Shown: positions 24,098 through 36,454, counted from the first letter of the stretch. The stretch is 64,000 nt of DNA from Calonectria ilicicola (GCA_020809705.1 CP085833.1:3906001-3970000); one strand, 5' to 3'. The notes: generated by a model from the sequence alone, not told the origin. Program-made: numbers and translations.

Positions 24098-27000
24098 TTA
24101 TGATTTTGGTTGCTCTTTGTCCTTCTCTTTCATATGCTTGTCAGGACTTTCTCCACGACCGCCTATCCGCATGATACCACTGAGAATCGTTCGACCTACG
24201 CGACCGTTTTTGCCCTTGATCGTATTGGTGGCACTGGCGCTGACTTGGCGTAGAGTTCCATGCTTGCGACCATCCACGTCCTTGTCCTTTCTGCGGCGCC
24301 ACTCCCTGCTCTGTCGTCGGCTCAGTATGCCCTCGTCATCGCTGCCGGAGCTTCCGGGCTGCTGCTCGGTATCGTTCCATGTCGAGCTTGCATAGGACAG
24401 CGATAGGGTGTCTATCATGGATGCGTGTTCAATGGACTCGGCTACTTCCTCAGTAGGTGTGAACTCGCCATCATTGACTCGATACGACTCCACTTTGGCA
24501 AGACAAGCGTCTGCTCGATATTGCAAGGCAAAGCACAAGTCGTTGAATTGGTTCAAGCCGTCGTCCACTTCGCCCTTCTTATTCTCAATTGGCTTCGCAT
24601 CAACCCAGAGTTTCACCAAGCTGGAATAATTTCTCGTGTCGTCGATGAGATAAGGGAGACTGGGGAATCCTTCCTTGGCGGTAGGGCTGAGGCGGCCTAG
24701 GATTGTAATGGGCGTGCTATAGCCTGCGGGGACGAGATTGGCGCTGCGGTCGGCGGGGATGCTGCACACTTGGTCGATATAATCGCGGATGGACTGGCGC
24801 TGAACGTTGAGGAATCGATTCATTGGCTCCATCCACTCCTCTCGCTTGCCGAAAGTTGACAAGTTGGCAAGCTTTTGAAGAGCCTTGGCAATAAGGGTAA
24901 AGGTGCGTTGAGCGCGGGGCCGAGGATGGTCGCGAAGGAGGTTAAATAGTTTGGGTGAGAGAATGGCCGGACAAATGAAGCGAAGGAACAGAAAGCCAGA
25001 TACAGAGGTGTAGGTGACAGTACGGAGGAAGTCGCCATATCGATCTTCGGCCACAGCTCGAATATACTTGAGAATGTGTCGTAACTCTGGAGGAAGTCGG
25101 TTCGCTGACTCTGCAATGCAATTCCATATCTCGGTTGTCAAGTGGATCAAGGTGCTCCAGTGCTGGTCAAGATCGGCTCCCTGGGGACCCTTACTCGGGT
25201 CAACTTCGCAATCAGGGTTGATCTCATTGATTTCGAAAATCTTTTCCTGAAGGGTATCTTCTAGGTACTCCTTGCCTAATCGGCGCATGTGAAATTCAAG
25301 GGCTTGTGTTAGTAGGGAGTTGCCACGGAAGAGGAGGTTCGCCTCTCCAGCAAGAGACTTGGTCATGTCTCGTACAATCAGCTCGCGATCAGTAGACGAA
25401 TCAATCGACTCGTTCGACTTGAGTCGGCTGCTAAATCTGTACTTTTTCATCGTAGTCTGGCTTCCTATTCCGTCAATCTCGTCCTCGACTAGAGCCATCA
25501 ACCAATCGCTGGCTGAGCCTGAGACTTGGAAGATATTCAAGAAGATTTCAGATAAGCGACGCAGCTGCCCGGGAAGTACAGAAGAAATTTGGGTTGTGAG
25601 ACCAGCAGGGAAGCCGTGGAGCAGGTCTGCCAGGGGCTGGTACTCCCTGGCTAAAAGTACGACGTGCTCTTCATGCGTCACCTTGATAAGCATCGATCCC
25701 AAGGATTGTTGCTTGTCATCGTAAACTTGAACCCATTGCTCAACGTCATCATTGAGTCCTTGGGGATCAAGGGGGATATCAACAGCACCGACCAGGAATT
25801 CTTGGAGGTTTCGAGTCTTGGGGAGACCGACGGAGGCCTGCAGCAGGTTGCTCGAGCTCTCCATATTACCTTCCACTCGCTTTAAAACGACGGATAAAAT
25901 TGGGGTCGACGGGGGAAGATCGGTAAACTCGCACTCCTCTCGCCAGAAAGGATTTTTGGTATCGGTTTTAGTTGTCGTTCTCGCCCTGACCTCACCGTCG
26001 AGAATGACCTCGGCCAAGTAATTGCCCATTAAGGGATCCGGGTTCGAGTGCCTTGCTTTCTCCGGAATGGCGCTGTCAATACCATTAGGTCGCCCTTTGA
26101 TCTTGGCTTCCGTCACACGGACATTTATTGTCTTTTCTAATCGGAAAACCTCGCCCTCATACTCGTTTTCAATGTCTTCTATTTCTAATATTTCGGAGTT
26201 GTTGGGGTCGTCGAGCTTGTACATGTCTGGTACCGCGAATGCTCGCAGCAGGACAAGCCAAACCTCGAAATGGACTCTGCTGTCAAGAGCCAAGTAAACA
26301 GGTCGGAAGATGGAGAGATGTGTAGATGTTGAAGAGTAGATGGGAAAAATGGCAATGCAGTATTCCTCATCCAAAACTGTCCTGTCGAGTTGCTGAACCG
26401 CACATCTCGACAACTGTGATAATTCAATAACAGATAATACGGAAACATCATTTTCCGTCAATAACTTAAATTCTCCATTATCTTGAAGGATGCAGGAGAC
26501 GCGGCGCCATGCAGTCGTTGGTGATCGTAAATCTTTTGTCGAGGGTCGTTTCACAATAGCTCGAGGAGTGGCTGCCAATCCCTTGTCCCACAACATCACC
26601 TTTCCAACTTTGATGATGCTTGTTGACTTGGGCTTTTCGCTTGACCATCCATGCCGCTTTAGGTCAGGTCTAACAGGCGTGGGGCTTGATGGCTTGCCGT
26701 TGGTGAGCTTGACGCCTGTTGGCTTGAGCTGCTGCCAGCATAGCAGGGCTGCCAGCCATAAATCAAATTCTTCAACAACCAACGGGCATATTAGAATCTC
26801 GGTTGGGGGTTGAAGACAAACGAGTTCGAGGCATTCCCTCGGACATTCGGGTGTATCCACCGGGAGGACTCGGCAGCCTCTGAGGTCAGATACGAGGGGG
26901 ATGTGAAACGGACCGTTTTGACCAGAATCAAACATTAGGCATCCCTTTTCCTCCTCAATGTAGGCCACGCCAGAATACCAGGGTCCTCCAGTTTCGCCCT

Positions 27001-27772
27001 GGTACTCGATTTCACCACGCATTCTGCCGCATAATGTCCTCATCAGTAGCAGCACCTTGTTTGCGTCGTCTGTTGCAATTGGCAGTGGAAGAGAGTCAAT
27101 GGTAGGAGGGGGCGAGATTAGAGGCGAAGTCGGACGTGACATTTGTTTCTTCATAAGACGTTTGCTAGAGGCCTTTTTGTCCTTGTCTTTGAGGGTCAAA
27201 GTGGGGACTGAGGTGGGAGGCAATTCTCTCGTTATTGGGGGTGGCGAGAATGTTAATGTGTCGAGCGATGCAGTGGGCTTGGGATCATCGTGATGCGAGC
27301 CCGACGAGCTCACACTGCCGACGCGGTGACGTTCGCCAGACCCAGGGACATTTCGCTGGGTCAACGAGGCGGGATCTATTGTTCTGGTTCTGGGTCGCAT
27401 GCTGCCGCTCGTATGTCGCAGCTGCTGCGGGGGACTTGAATCGCCGCTCTCGTAGGAATCTGAGAAGGCGTCGTTAAAGACCATGCCTTGGCGGCGGACA
27501 GGGCCGCCGGGAATGGATCGTGGGGAGCTCTGCTGGGAGCCGCCGATGCCAATGTGCGTCTCGGCGAGGGTAGGTGGTATGGCGGGTTCGGACAAGTCGG
27601 GGGTGACGGCACGGATGGTGCCTGTAGCGTTGAGTGTGGCCCTGAATGCGGCTCTCAGGTTCGATGCGCTGGAGCGCTCCATGTTGGGGTCGCGGTGGAC
27701 GGTGAGGGGGGTCAGCTGGTTACAAGCAGCGGTATTGCTACTATCGTATCTCAGGTAGGTTTGTCCGGCCAT
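24098..27772 (-). CDS. BUD2: Bud2-type Ras GTPase-activating protein
   Basis: This protein accelerates GTP hydrolysis by Ras-family GTPases. The layout fits the Bud2/Cla2 group, which acts on the Rsr1/Bud1 polarity GTPase at the cell cortex. It is a single exon of 1224 aa, starting at ATG 27772 (MAGQTYLRYDSSN). Residues 1-230 are Ser/Pro-rich. A PH-like region follows at about 240-350 (GPWYSGVAYIEEEKGCLMFD) and a second at about 390-515. A C2-like domain lies at about 545-690 (NYLAEVILDGEVRA, KNPFWREECEF). The RasGAP domain spans about 735-1015. It contains LLFRGNSLLT with the arginine finger near R816, and FLFLRFICPAILSPKLFNL, the FLR motif near R931. The C-terminus is Arg/Lys-rich. The catalytic residues look intact. 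Assignment to RasGAP is secure; Bud2 rather than another RasGAP subtype is likely but inferred from domain order. Confidence 0.93.
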   Translation of the reverse strand: MAGQTYLRYDSSNTAACNQLTPLTVHRDPNMERSSASNLRAAFRATLNATGTIRAVTPDLSEPAIPPTLAETHIGIGGSQQSSPRSIPGGPVRRQGMVFNDAFSDSYESGDSSPPQQLRHTSGSMRPRTRTIDPASLTQRNVPGSGERHRVGSVSSSGSHHDDPKPTASLDTLTFSPPPITRELPPTSVPTLTLKDKDKKASSKRLMKKQMSRPTSPLISPPPTIDSLPLPIATDDANKVLLLMRTLCGRMRGEIEYQGETGGPWYSGVAYIEEEKGCLMFDSGQNGPFHIPLVSDLRGCRVLPVDTPECPRECLELVCLQPPTEILICPLVVEEFDLWLAALLCWQQLKPTGVKLTNGKPSSPTPVRPDLKRHGWSSEKPKSTSIIKVGKVMLWDKGLAATPRAIVKRPSTKDLRSPTTAWRRVSCILQDNGEFKLLTENDVSVLSVIELSQLSRCAVQQLDRTVLDEEYCIAIFPIYSSTSTHLSIFRPVYLALDSRVHFEVWLVLLRAFAVPDMYKLDDPNNSEILEIEDIENEYEGEVFRLEKTINVRVTEAKIKGRPNGIDSAIPEKARHSNPDPLMGNYLAEVILDGEVRARTTTKTDTKNPFWREECEFTDLPPSTPILSVVLKRVEGNMESSSNLLQASVGLPKTRNLQEFLVGAVDIPLDPQGLNDDVEQWVQVYDDKQQSLGSMLIKVTHEEHVVLLAREYQPLADLLHGFPAGLTTQISSVLPGQLRRLSEIFLNIFQVSGSASDWLMALVEDEIDGIGSQTTMKKYRFSSRLKSNESIDSSTDRELIVRDMTKSLAGEANLLFRGNSLLTQALEFHMRRLGKEYLEDTLQEKIFEINEINPDCEVDPSKGPQGADLDQHWSTLIHLTTEIWNCIAESANRLPPELRHILKYIRAVAEDRYGDFLRTVTYTSVSGFLFLRFICPAILSPKLFNLLRDHPRPRAQRTFTLIAKALQKLANLSTFGKREEWMEPMNRFLNVQRQSIRDYIDQVCSIPADRSANLVPAGYSTPITILGRLSPTAKEGFPSLPYLIDDTRNYSSLVKLWVDAKPIENKKGEVDDGLNQFNDLCFALQYRADACLAKVESYRVNDGEFTPTEEVAESIEHASMIDTLSLSYASSTWNDTEQQPGSSGSDDEGILSRRQSREWRRRKDKDVDGRKHGTLRQVSASATNTIKGKNGRVGRTILSGIMRIGGRGESPDKHMKEKDKEQPKS

Positions 27773-30700
27773 GTCTCGTGATAACAAGCCTAGGCCATTG
27801 TCCGTCTACCTGCAGGTGCACGAAGTCATCCCACATTGAAGACCAAAAGAACTTCAGCAACGGCAAGCAGCAGGTGGCAGCACCTGGGGGGCTGCTGGTC
27901 CCTCTCGGCTGAACGTCGTCGCTATCGTCGCAGGCGGTGGCGGTGCGAGAGGGAGGGACAGCGGTGCTGATTGTCGTCGTCAGACAGGAGGGTCTGTGGC
28001 CTCGCAAGCAAGAGTCTAGATGATCGGTGGCGGGTGTGTGACAGGCGGTCGGGACGGGACAGACAGGGCGGAAAATCGAATCGAAGTTGGAAGCCGGAGT
28101 CGAAGTTTCCAAAGCCCAATCACCGAGTGCGGCTGCGGGGATGGCTTAGTCTCGGGGGGAACTCGTGGGCTGTAGCTGGAGCGAATAGGCGGGACCGGCA
28201 GCTCAGCATGCTCGATCTGCAGGGCCGAAAAATGACGGGCGCAATGACAGGAGGAAGAAGCAACGAGAGAGCGACTTGCGGCACAGACAGCGAGACAGAG
28301 GCGCTCACGGGCGGTGGCGTTGGCGGAGCAGGAGCGGGAAGAGGGAAGAGAGTTGAGAGGAAGAAGGAAGGGGAAAAGGTTGACTCGAATCGAGGTTCAA
28401 GAAAGGCAGAAGTCGGGGTGAGAGAGAGTGCGGTGTAGCTCAGTGCAGCGTATGAAGGCCATGAATGAATGGGGTCAAGTGGGCGGGCAGTGGGCGGGCA
28501 GTGGGAAAGTGGCGACACACACTGAAGAACCCAAGCCCCAGCCCCAGTCCCCGTCGTCCCAGTCCCCCGTCCCAGCAGGTGGTAGGCCCCCCGGTTCGCA
28601 CTCCCAGCGCTGCCAGCAGCCGGACGGGAATAAGCTAAGCACGGCGTGTGGGCGCTGGAAGTGAAAAGAATGCGCTACGCCCCAGAGCAGCGAGGCGAGG
28701 GCAGCAAGCAGGCAGGGTCGGTCGCTCGAGTTGCGCGCAATGTACCCTCCTCGGTGACCTTCAGCGCAGGTACCTCGAATTGTCCGTTCTGGGTTGGCTG
28801 TGAGTTACGTAGCTAGCTTTTTAGCTGCCGATTATGTGCATCTCCCATCTCCCATCTCCCACTGACGGCCCACGGCCCACGGCACACGAACCCTGCCTTT
28901 TTCACCGCGAGCGAAGCTGTGTTGCGATTGGCCTCCATCCACCTTGTTTCGAGCGTCGTCTGCTGGTAGGTGCTACGCGTTTGCAGGGTGCCGGGTTGTA
29001 GCTTGTAGGCTTTCCCGCCAGTTAGGACTAGGCCAAGCTTCTTGTTTGCTTCTGGAGCGCCCTCATAATTACGGCCACATTTCGTATCCTGTTTTGCCAT
29101 CTCATCGTCTTGCTGCTGCTGACTCTGCACGCACAGAGCTCAACGAAAGAGAGAGAGAGAGAGGCACTAACTATCGAATACTCCCCTCGCCCGCGGTGCC
29201 ACAAAGCAGGGGTCGTCATCATCTCCTTGATGTTACTAGTTCATTATCATACGTCTATTATTATTATTACTATTATTATTATTTTTCGTCCCGTCTAAGA
29301 GCTGGCGCAAAGGGGAGCTTCTTCAATTTTGTTTTCTGTGTGTTCTTTTCTTTATTTTGTTCTTCTGCTTTCTTTTTCACTGCCTGGTACGAAACCAGCC
29401 AAGATGCTCCACTCAGCCAGAGAGCCGGGTACTACGTCTGTGCCGATCAAAGCACTGGTTTAGTACAACCTAAGGTATGGCTCTGCATGGTAATTATGCC
29501 ACACACGCTGGCGGCTCTTTCGTCTCCATTTGCGAGACAGGATTAAAGTACAATACAACCCCCCATGTCACGCCAGGGGTTCGGCTGATCAAAGCACCCC
29601 CAACCCTCCGTATGTGCCTCTCTCATAAGGTCAAAGGTAATTTGACAACGAGGCCATATTCAATTGCAATAACCAGACCCGGAGGAGTGGAAGTGGAGCA
29701 GAGAGGAGCATCGTGGTGGAGAGCTTTCTCTTATGCCCCTCCCCGCCTCCCTTTGCTCCTTTGGTCCTTAATCCGTCAGTCCACGTTAGGCATAGCTCTA
29801 GGCCACTTCCAATTGCGAGTCCGTTATAAGGAAGCCCGCGAAAGCCCCAAAACCTTCTGCCGAGGGCTAAGTTGAGGGCTCGATTTGGCGTCTGATCTGG
29901 GTACCGGCCACAGAAAGGCTCGAGGATGGCGCGGAGTTAGCATGCACAAACTGGGTACAGTCACAATTCGGGCAAACCTTCCCTGCCTTTAAGTGAGTTT
30001 CGGGTTTAAGCTACACTGACATAATTGAATGCACCCCCAGAGAGTCGCAAGGCTCGACTCTATTTGCCCTTGTTGAGCCAGCCTTGTCTGACACCCACCA
30101 GCCAGGGGGGGCCAAGGCAAGGCAAGGCCCTTGGCAGGACTGTGAAAAAAGTCCTGGATCCAGAACGTTGCCGAAGGCTTCCATGCCAAGGATCCAAGGC
30201 AGAGAGATTCCGGCATTGCCTTCCGCTCCATGATGGCGAAACCAGCCTCAATGTCCGCGCCACGGGCTCACCATCCTGCCCGTGACTTACTCAATCCCAT
30301 CATCATCCTCCAGGGGGCCAACATACATGTCTGACGGTGGGTACGGTTACCGACCAACTCCGAACGCCCAGCAACGGCTTGAGGGGGCCCGTCTAATCTC
30401 ATGGAGTGCTCCAATGCTCCCGCCCGGCCGCTTACACAGCTAGCGGGCGAAGGAATACGTGCAAGAGCACGCACAAACTTCCTTTCCCATGCTCATAATA
30501 AAAAGTAAAAAATAAAAAACAAGAATATTTATAAATAAAAATTATGCTAGTCCAATACGGTCATGTTTGATCATGATGATGTTTTATACGTGGAGTTATT
30601 CTTCAATATGCGCAAGTGCAAGTGCAGGCCTGAGACTTTCTCCACGACTGAACCCGTGAGATACGTCGTCGTAGCATCGACGCCATGCCCCAGGGAATTA

Positions 30701-31380
30701 GGTGTCAATGGGGCGCGATCCAATCTCAACGTCATTTGGACCCCGGTAGCGACGCTTGGCCCGGTGGTCGTGTGGTTTTTCAAAGGCAGGGTCCAAAAAC
30801 CTTCGGGTAGATGGCCATTCTTGGCGGTAGTCAAATGAGTTGAGCGTGTTCCAGTATCAAAAATAAAATGATTTTTCGTACTAGGCGAAAACCAAATGCC
30901 AATGCCAGCGCCAGCAGCAACGGGGAGGCCACACGCCAATCCTCCGGGAGGCACAGCTTGGCTGCCTCAATGGTAATCTTGTGTTTGCTTGTTGGTTGTT
31001 GTTGGAGCTGTAAGCTGTTGCGGCGTCGCTGGCGTCATGTTACGCCCGCTGGAGTCAAGACATTGGACGGATCCTCCTCGCATCGTAACCGATCGAGGCA
31101 TCTGACCATTCCCTGCACCAAAGCGCCGTTTCTGTCATCGTCTCCTCCCGAGTTCATTCCACTAAGCCCAAGCCTCTCCCCTAAAGACGGGATCTTCGCC
31201 AATCCGAGCACCATCACGCCTCTATTCCACAAGCCACCAATCCTCGGTAGTGTCGGTGCGCACAGCGCCATCCCCACTGTCCGGCCCCAACTAGGCCCGG
31301 AAGCCAAGGGGCCATGGTGGTCAACGCCTCACGGATCAAAATGGACATTGCTCGAAAGACGCATCAGGAGGGGACGGACC

Positions 31381-31397
31381 TTTTTTTTTTTTTTTTT
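31381..31397. repeat. Homopolymer T17
   Basis: A run of 17 T on the plus strand in non-coding DNA between the RasGAP and the 387-aa unknown gene. Confidence 0.9.
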
Positions 31398-34340
31398 ACA
31401 CATCGCTGTTTCGTCTCATCTTTATCAATGCGGGTACATGACGCCGACCGAAGGAGAAATATACACACAGACAAAAAAGGAGCTTGCAGATGACTGGCGC
31501 GCAGTCTGGAACGGAGCACAAAGTAGCTAAAGTCTCCTCTATTTTACGAGGTAGCTGAGCATACATGTAAGCTGCAGGGTCAGATCGTGACTCGAGCAGT
31601 ACGACAGTTGAGCGAGCTGTTGGCCAAGCACCTGGAGGGGGGGTCAGGAAACGCTATCTCGTCAAAACAGCGTCAGCTCACACAATGGAGGAAGAAAAAA
31701 AACAAAAACAAAGCAAAAAGCCAACAACAAGGATCGGGTCGAAGTCGGCCCATGGACCGAGACCGAAACCGCTACAGAGAGGCGTCGAACCTTGGGCTGG
31801 CTATGGTGGTCCAAATAGAAAGTTCCAGTCATTCTTGTTTCTCTTTCCCCCCTCCTCTCCGCGTAAAATTCCACATCCGGAGGCTCTCAACGGTACTAGG
31901 GAGCTTCACATGCTCCAGCCAGCTGCTCTCTCCCCGTCCTTGAATTCCCTCGTGATGAGAGAATTCACAGGATGGGGAAAAAAAGCAAATACCCATGGTG
32001 CGTCCCAGGCATGTGGGGGGGCCAGAAGATTAAGAAACAAAACAAATATTCGGCTATCAATTTTTTTCTTATACATTGGAACCATGCCATCTCATCTCAC
32101 TTCCATATGCAGATACCAGATCGTCGGCTGGTCTAAGCGAATGGAAGGCTTCCAACGACTCACTCCCAGACTGCCGCCGGCCCATTCAAGTCATATGTGG
32201 ACAAAGATGGAATAATGTCTCGTCATGCGCCCTAGTTTCCAGTTCTCTCTAGCGCAATCGTTGCTAATTTGCCCGTCATCATGCTCGGATGAACAGCGAT
32301 GCGCGCACGTTCGACGAAGCCAAGCTAGCGAACCCCTCTCTGGAGGGGTCCAGACAGGGATGAATCTCTATGTGACCTGATTTTGCTTTTTTTTTTGCGA
32401 GCTGCAGCTGCAGCATTGGGTTATCATGTTTGCTTTTTATCAAATGAATTTTTTTTTTTTTTTTACCTACTTCCAGATTTCCCCAGGTGCAGGAGGCGAA
32501 ACCAGAGATTCCATACAGCTCGATGTGATACCACCCCTCGGAGAAGCACGAGCGCTGTGCCGTGATTGGGTCGATGGCCCTGATGGCCATGTCTCGCAGG
32601 TGGGCATGATGGCAAATACAACGTCGCCCAGGCCAGCAAGGGGAGGGTTGCACCACAGGACGTGACTTGAACATGTCAAAACTTCCTTTTAGCCTTATCC
32701 CGACAGGCCAGAACGGGTTCCGACTGGTCTCTCTGACCTTCTGCTAAAACAGGGATGCGACTCCGCGTCGAGCGTCTTCTCGATACTCATTCGCGGCGGC
32801 GGGCGTGGGGGATGGCTCCTGGACAAATTACCTCCGGCTTGCACTCTGGCAAAGGCACACACCGCATCTTCAGTCGTCTTGTTGTTGTCAGTTTGGCGCA
32901 CACACGAAACACCACAGAGGCTGGCTGCTCCGTCCCACAGGCTGCTCTCCGGCCTCATTTCTCACGTGGTGCCACAACCATCAGAGGCCATCTGCCCACC
33001 CTGGCTCGCCGGGCCCTGCATGTCTCGGTCGTCCACCCATTCGGCCTCGACCTCGCCCTCGCCCTCAAAGTGCCTCGGTCGCCAGCGCCGCCAGCGCATG
33101 GGGGCGGATGGATGGTGGGATGGGGAGAGGGTCTAGGCTTAGGGGACCTCGCATGAGGGCGGGATCCTTTGCAATGCCGACATTTTCATCCTGATGCACG
33201 CTGCCAGTGACCACGCAGTGACCTTTGCGCAGCATATAGTCGAGTTACACAACTAGCCCCGACACTGCGCTCCCCAATTTTGGCCGTGCTCATGACTCAA
33301 ACCCTGGCACGCGGCGGGTGCTGCCCCAGGGCCTTGGTCTTCCGGGGCCGTCTGGAGTTGCAAGCACGCGGCTGAGACCCACCCATGACAATGGCCTCGC
33401 GGCATTCCATTGCAACGTCTCGGCCATTGTCATGCCTAGGTACGCGTATCCAGTCTCCGTATCCCGTCTCATACTGCCGCGCCTCACTGCAGAGCGCCCC
33501 AAGCACCCCGAGCACCACCCGCCCAGATTCTCGCAAAAATTTCCCTTCTGCTGGCTGGATGCGTTCCCGCTCCCTCTCCCTCTAGTTTCGCCCGCTCCGT
33601 TGCATCGTATCACCCTAACCGCTGCGTCTGCGCTATACGCTTTTCCCGTGCGTGGTTCGTGCCTCGCATAAGACTAGCCGAGAATCGCTACCACTGACAA
33701 GAAGAAGATCGATCCGTACTCATTTCTGTACTAAGGGATGACCCCCGGTTGTGGTGTCATATACAGTGGCACGGTAGTTAAATCTTTTTCTTTTTCGTTT
33801 TTTTATCAAAAGTCACATTTGAAAATGCCTGTTGCCCTTACCGTATTCGTAAATCACAGGACGTTGAAACAATATACGTAAATAACCCACTAAATTAAGC
33901 CAATATAAACCAATCTAATGTCAACTGATCATGATCGAACCAATTCTTAGTGCAAGATCCAGCAAGCGGGCTTCCGAGGTATGACTCTGGATTAGAACTA
34001 CATGTTTTACATGCTCACCATGTACACTTCGGTGTCATTCCCCGTCAATTCCCTCTTCTAACATTATGAAACCAAAAAAAAGTGTACTTTTTTTTTTTGG
34101 AAAATGTACAAAAAACCCAGTGTAAGAATTATTCCTCCAATCATTGCTACATCCGTCGAGACCACTGGTTTCAACCACTTCAAATTACCACTGCCCGATA
34201 ACGTCTGACGGAACAAGCAACCTTGCCAGTGGGGAGCATTATCACTGATAATTATTTTTTTCCCCGGGATGATCTTCGCACTTGCGTCACATTACTTCCC
34301 GTGGGCTTCATATTTATCAGAGTGCTGATGTTAGCATGGC

Positions 34341-34361
34341 TCCCGATAAATCTAATCGGGA
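34341..34361. repeat. Short perfect inverted repeat in AT-rich DNA
   Basis: TCCCGAT (34341-34347), a 7-base loop and ATCGGGA (34355-34361) form a small perfect hairpin in the AT-rich 33.7-35.2 kb segment. No function can be inferred. Confidence 0.5.
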
Positions 34362-35290
34362 AATGATCATTCACTACCACCCACAAGATATTGATAAGGC
34401 AAAAGAAACACACAAAAGCAAAGAGTAGATAAAATTCACTGAAGTAGTTGAATGATCCAAATAGTATGTGTGCGCATCGTAACTTTTTCTCCGGCCTTTG
34501 TTTTTTTTTTAGATGTCATGGAGGATCAAAGCCAAGTTTGTGCTCAATTGCACCATCTCACACCGATTGCCACTAGCCGAATCACAGAGTAACAAATGAA
34601 GGACACACAAAATGAAATCGAATAATTGCGATATTGGGTAATATTATATTTATACTTATTTATCAGATCATTCTTATGGCCGTTTTGTCAAGTAGAGAAA
34701 GAGGAATAAGGAGGGATACGAGATAACCGCACCAAAACTAGATGTCCGTACTGAGCAAGTCCAGTGCTTGAACCACTCAGCACCCTCCTCGAACCGATGC
34801 ACCTCCGTCCCCGGGGTTGCCAGCTTATAAAAACGTATATAGAAATGGCCATCATCCATATGGCCAAAAGTCCTTCACAAAACTCGTTTTGGTGGAAAAG
34901 CACGGAGCGGACTCAACTAGACGAGCAGGCAAAAGAGCAACGAAGGGGCGAATAGAAAAAGAACTCCGTCTTCTCGACGAAAAAACTTGAACTTCCAAAA
35001 AAAGGTTGACAAAAAATAAACAACAATCAACGACCACAATAAATTGTACCTGATCCCTGTAGCGCACGCATAAAGCAACTCGACGCCAATAAACTTGTCT
35101 TCCAACTCCCAATTGCCAAATTCCAGTGTCCCCGTTGCTCGAACCCTTATCAAAATATTTCCCCAGGGGGGTATCGTAATAGAAGTGAAGTAGTGTGAAC
35201 AGAAGTGAAGCAGAACGTCAGAAAGCATCTCATCCCCACATGGCTAGAGTTCTCGACTGCCTTGTGGTTTTTATCCTGAAGCTTAGTTCC

Positions 35291-36454
35291 TTATCGGGGA
35301 ACGGTCGCCTCGGTGGGGCTTGTGGGGATGCTTCGAACATTGCTAAGATCGGTACTACCCGTTCGTCGCAAAGCTTGGCTCATCGTCTCAATGTTAAGAT
35401 CGCCACCAGGGGCACTGAGGTTGAGGTTGAGGCTGAGGTTGTTGATGCTGGTGGGGCTTCCGAGAGGCTTTCGAGAGGGGCTCAGCTCGATACCCTTCAT
35501 GCTTCCTGGGTTGCTTGTGGGAGGGCTGGTTTCGGGTCCCTGGCTAGAGACTGGTGACCGGATGGGGGACGGAGATCGGTTGACTGCCGCAGTAAACGAG
35601 GTGAGTCCAGCCAGGTGGATGCTGTCGCGGGATCCAGGGATACCCGAGTGGGTGCCGTGCTCTGCCTGTACAACGTCGGCAAACGAAATGAAGGACAAGC
35701 GGCGGACGTCTGAGGAATCGAGAGACCCGTAGTTTGAGGCGTTGTCGGGAGACGAGAAATTTTCTCGGTCCGCAAAGGAAGCGAGCTCTGCTGCCCACTC
35801 GCTCGCCGTCTGCTCGTACGGGGGGATGACGGCGTGGCCGGTGACAGCGACGGCGGCAGGCTGGTGAGAGGTGTGTGTCACGATCTCTACTGAGTCAGGA
35901 TCCAGCTTCTCGTTGGTGATGGCCTCGGAGGCATCATCCAAGACAGCAGGGATGTGGTTCTCAGTTTGGATGTGCGTAGGTATCGCTGAGGAGTTGGGGC
36001 CGAGGATGGTGGACTCCTGGACATCGCGCTCGAAAATCTGCGAAGTGGCGGGCGAGGATAGGCGTGGCGAGCCAGAGAAACCACGGCTTGGGGACGAGGG
36101 CAGCACAAAGGCCTGCTCACTCTGGGTGACTGAGTGGCTCGTCGAGAGCTTGGATGCATCTCGGGAGAGCGAGGGTGGGCTGGCAGTGGTAGAGGTTAGC
36201 TTAGATGCAGGTTGCGATCGGGCATCCGACTTGGAGCTGTCGGTCGACTTCTTGGCGACGGGGGCCTTCTTCTTTCCGAATCCAAACAGGCTGCGCTTCT
36301 TAGGCTTCTCGTCCTTGGATTCTTCCAGATGGCCGGCGTCATCGCCCAGAAGGTCGCCAGCTCGAGGGGTCGAGGCGTTCAGCTGGTCCTCGGCCATGAT
36401 GGCTTCGGCATATCGACCGGTCGGGGTGGCATTGGCGGGCTCGGCGAGACTCAT
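35291..36454 (-). CDS. Unknown Ser/Pro-rich 387-aa fungal protein
   Basis: This is a single exon on the minus strand. The frame is open further upstream to about 36874, but I start at the ATG at 36454 (MSLAEPANATPTGRYAEAIM), because the upstream extension is hydrophobic, low-complexity and unlike a protein start. Residues about 50-75 are Lys-rich (KPKKRSLFGFGKKKAPVAKK). Residues 75-150 are Ser/Thr-rich. A more ordered block around residues 225-290 contains QTASEWAAELASFAD and RRLSFISFADVVQAEH. The end is Ser/Pro-rich (SPSPIRSPVSSQG) and then NIETMSQALRRTGSTDLSNV. There is no signal peptide, membrane span or enzyme domain. The many SP/TP sites suggest a phosphorylated, largely disordered protein (inference). 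I do not recognise the family. Confidence 0.78.
   Translation of the reverse strand: MSLAEPANATPTGRYAEAIMAEDQLNASTPRAGDLLGDDAGHLEESKDEKPKKRSLFGFGKKKAPVAKKSTDSSKSDARSQPASKLTSTTASPPSLSRDASKLSTSHSVTQSEQAFVLPSSPSRGFSGSPRLSSPATSQIFERDVQESTILGPNSSAIPTHIQTENHIPAVLDDASEAITNEKLDPDSVEIVTHTSHQPAAVAVTGHAVIPPYEQTASEWAAELASFADRENFSSPDNASNYGSLDSSDVRRLSFISFADVVQAEHGTHSGIPGSRDSIHLAGLTSFTAAVNRSPSPIRSPVSSQGPETSPPTSNPGSMKGIELSPSRKPLGSPTSINNLSLNLNLSAPGGDLNIETMSQALRRTGSTDLSNVRSIPTSPTEATVPR

Larger units (their letters stand above)
27773..35290. other. 7.5-kb interval upstream of the RasGAP, no supported gene
   Basis: No family-recognisable coding sequence was found on either strand. The longest ATG-started frame (30868-31530, 220 codons) has no domain and ends in low-complexity sequence. 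Contents visible are a (TTA/TAT)n-like run at about 29255-29286, an AT-rich patch at 30500-30550, T17 at 31381-31397, an ACCCCT/AGGGGT inverted repeat at 32332-32349, and a generally AT-rich half from 33.7 to 35.2 kb. The part next to 27772 must hold the RasGAP promoter. Confidence 0.45.

Noticed and set aside
26030..26060. GGGTTCGAG resembling a tRNA T-loop
   Set aside because: It lies inside the RasGAP coding sequence and no acceptor or D-arm can be folded around it.
30868..31530. 220-codon plus-strand frame starting MIFRTRRKPNANA
   Set aside because: It has a hydrophobic patch, but no recognisable domain, contains a poly-Phe stretch from the T17 run, and lies in a region of many similar chance frames.
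34060..34102. A-run/T-run inverted repeat around AAGTGTACTT as a transposon end
   Set aside because: It is explained by adjacent A and T homopolymers; there is no matching second end or target duplication.
35130..35165. GGGTTCGAGC on the minus strand as a tRNA T-arm
   Set aside because: The flanking bases do not form the 5-bp T-stem and no cloverleaf is possible.
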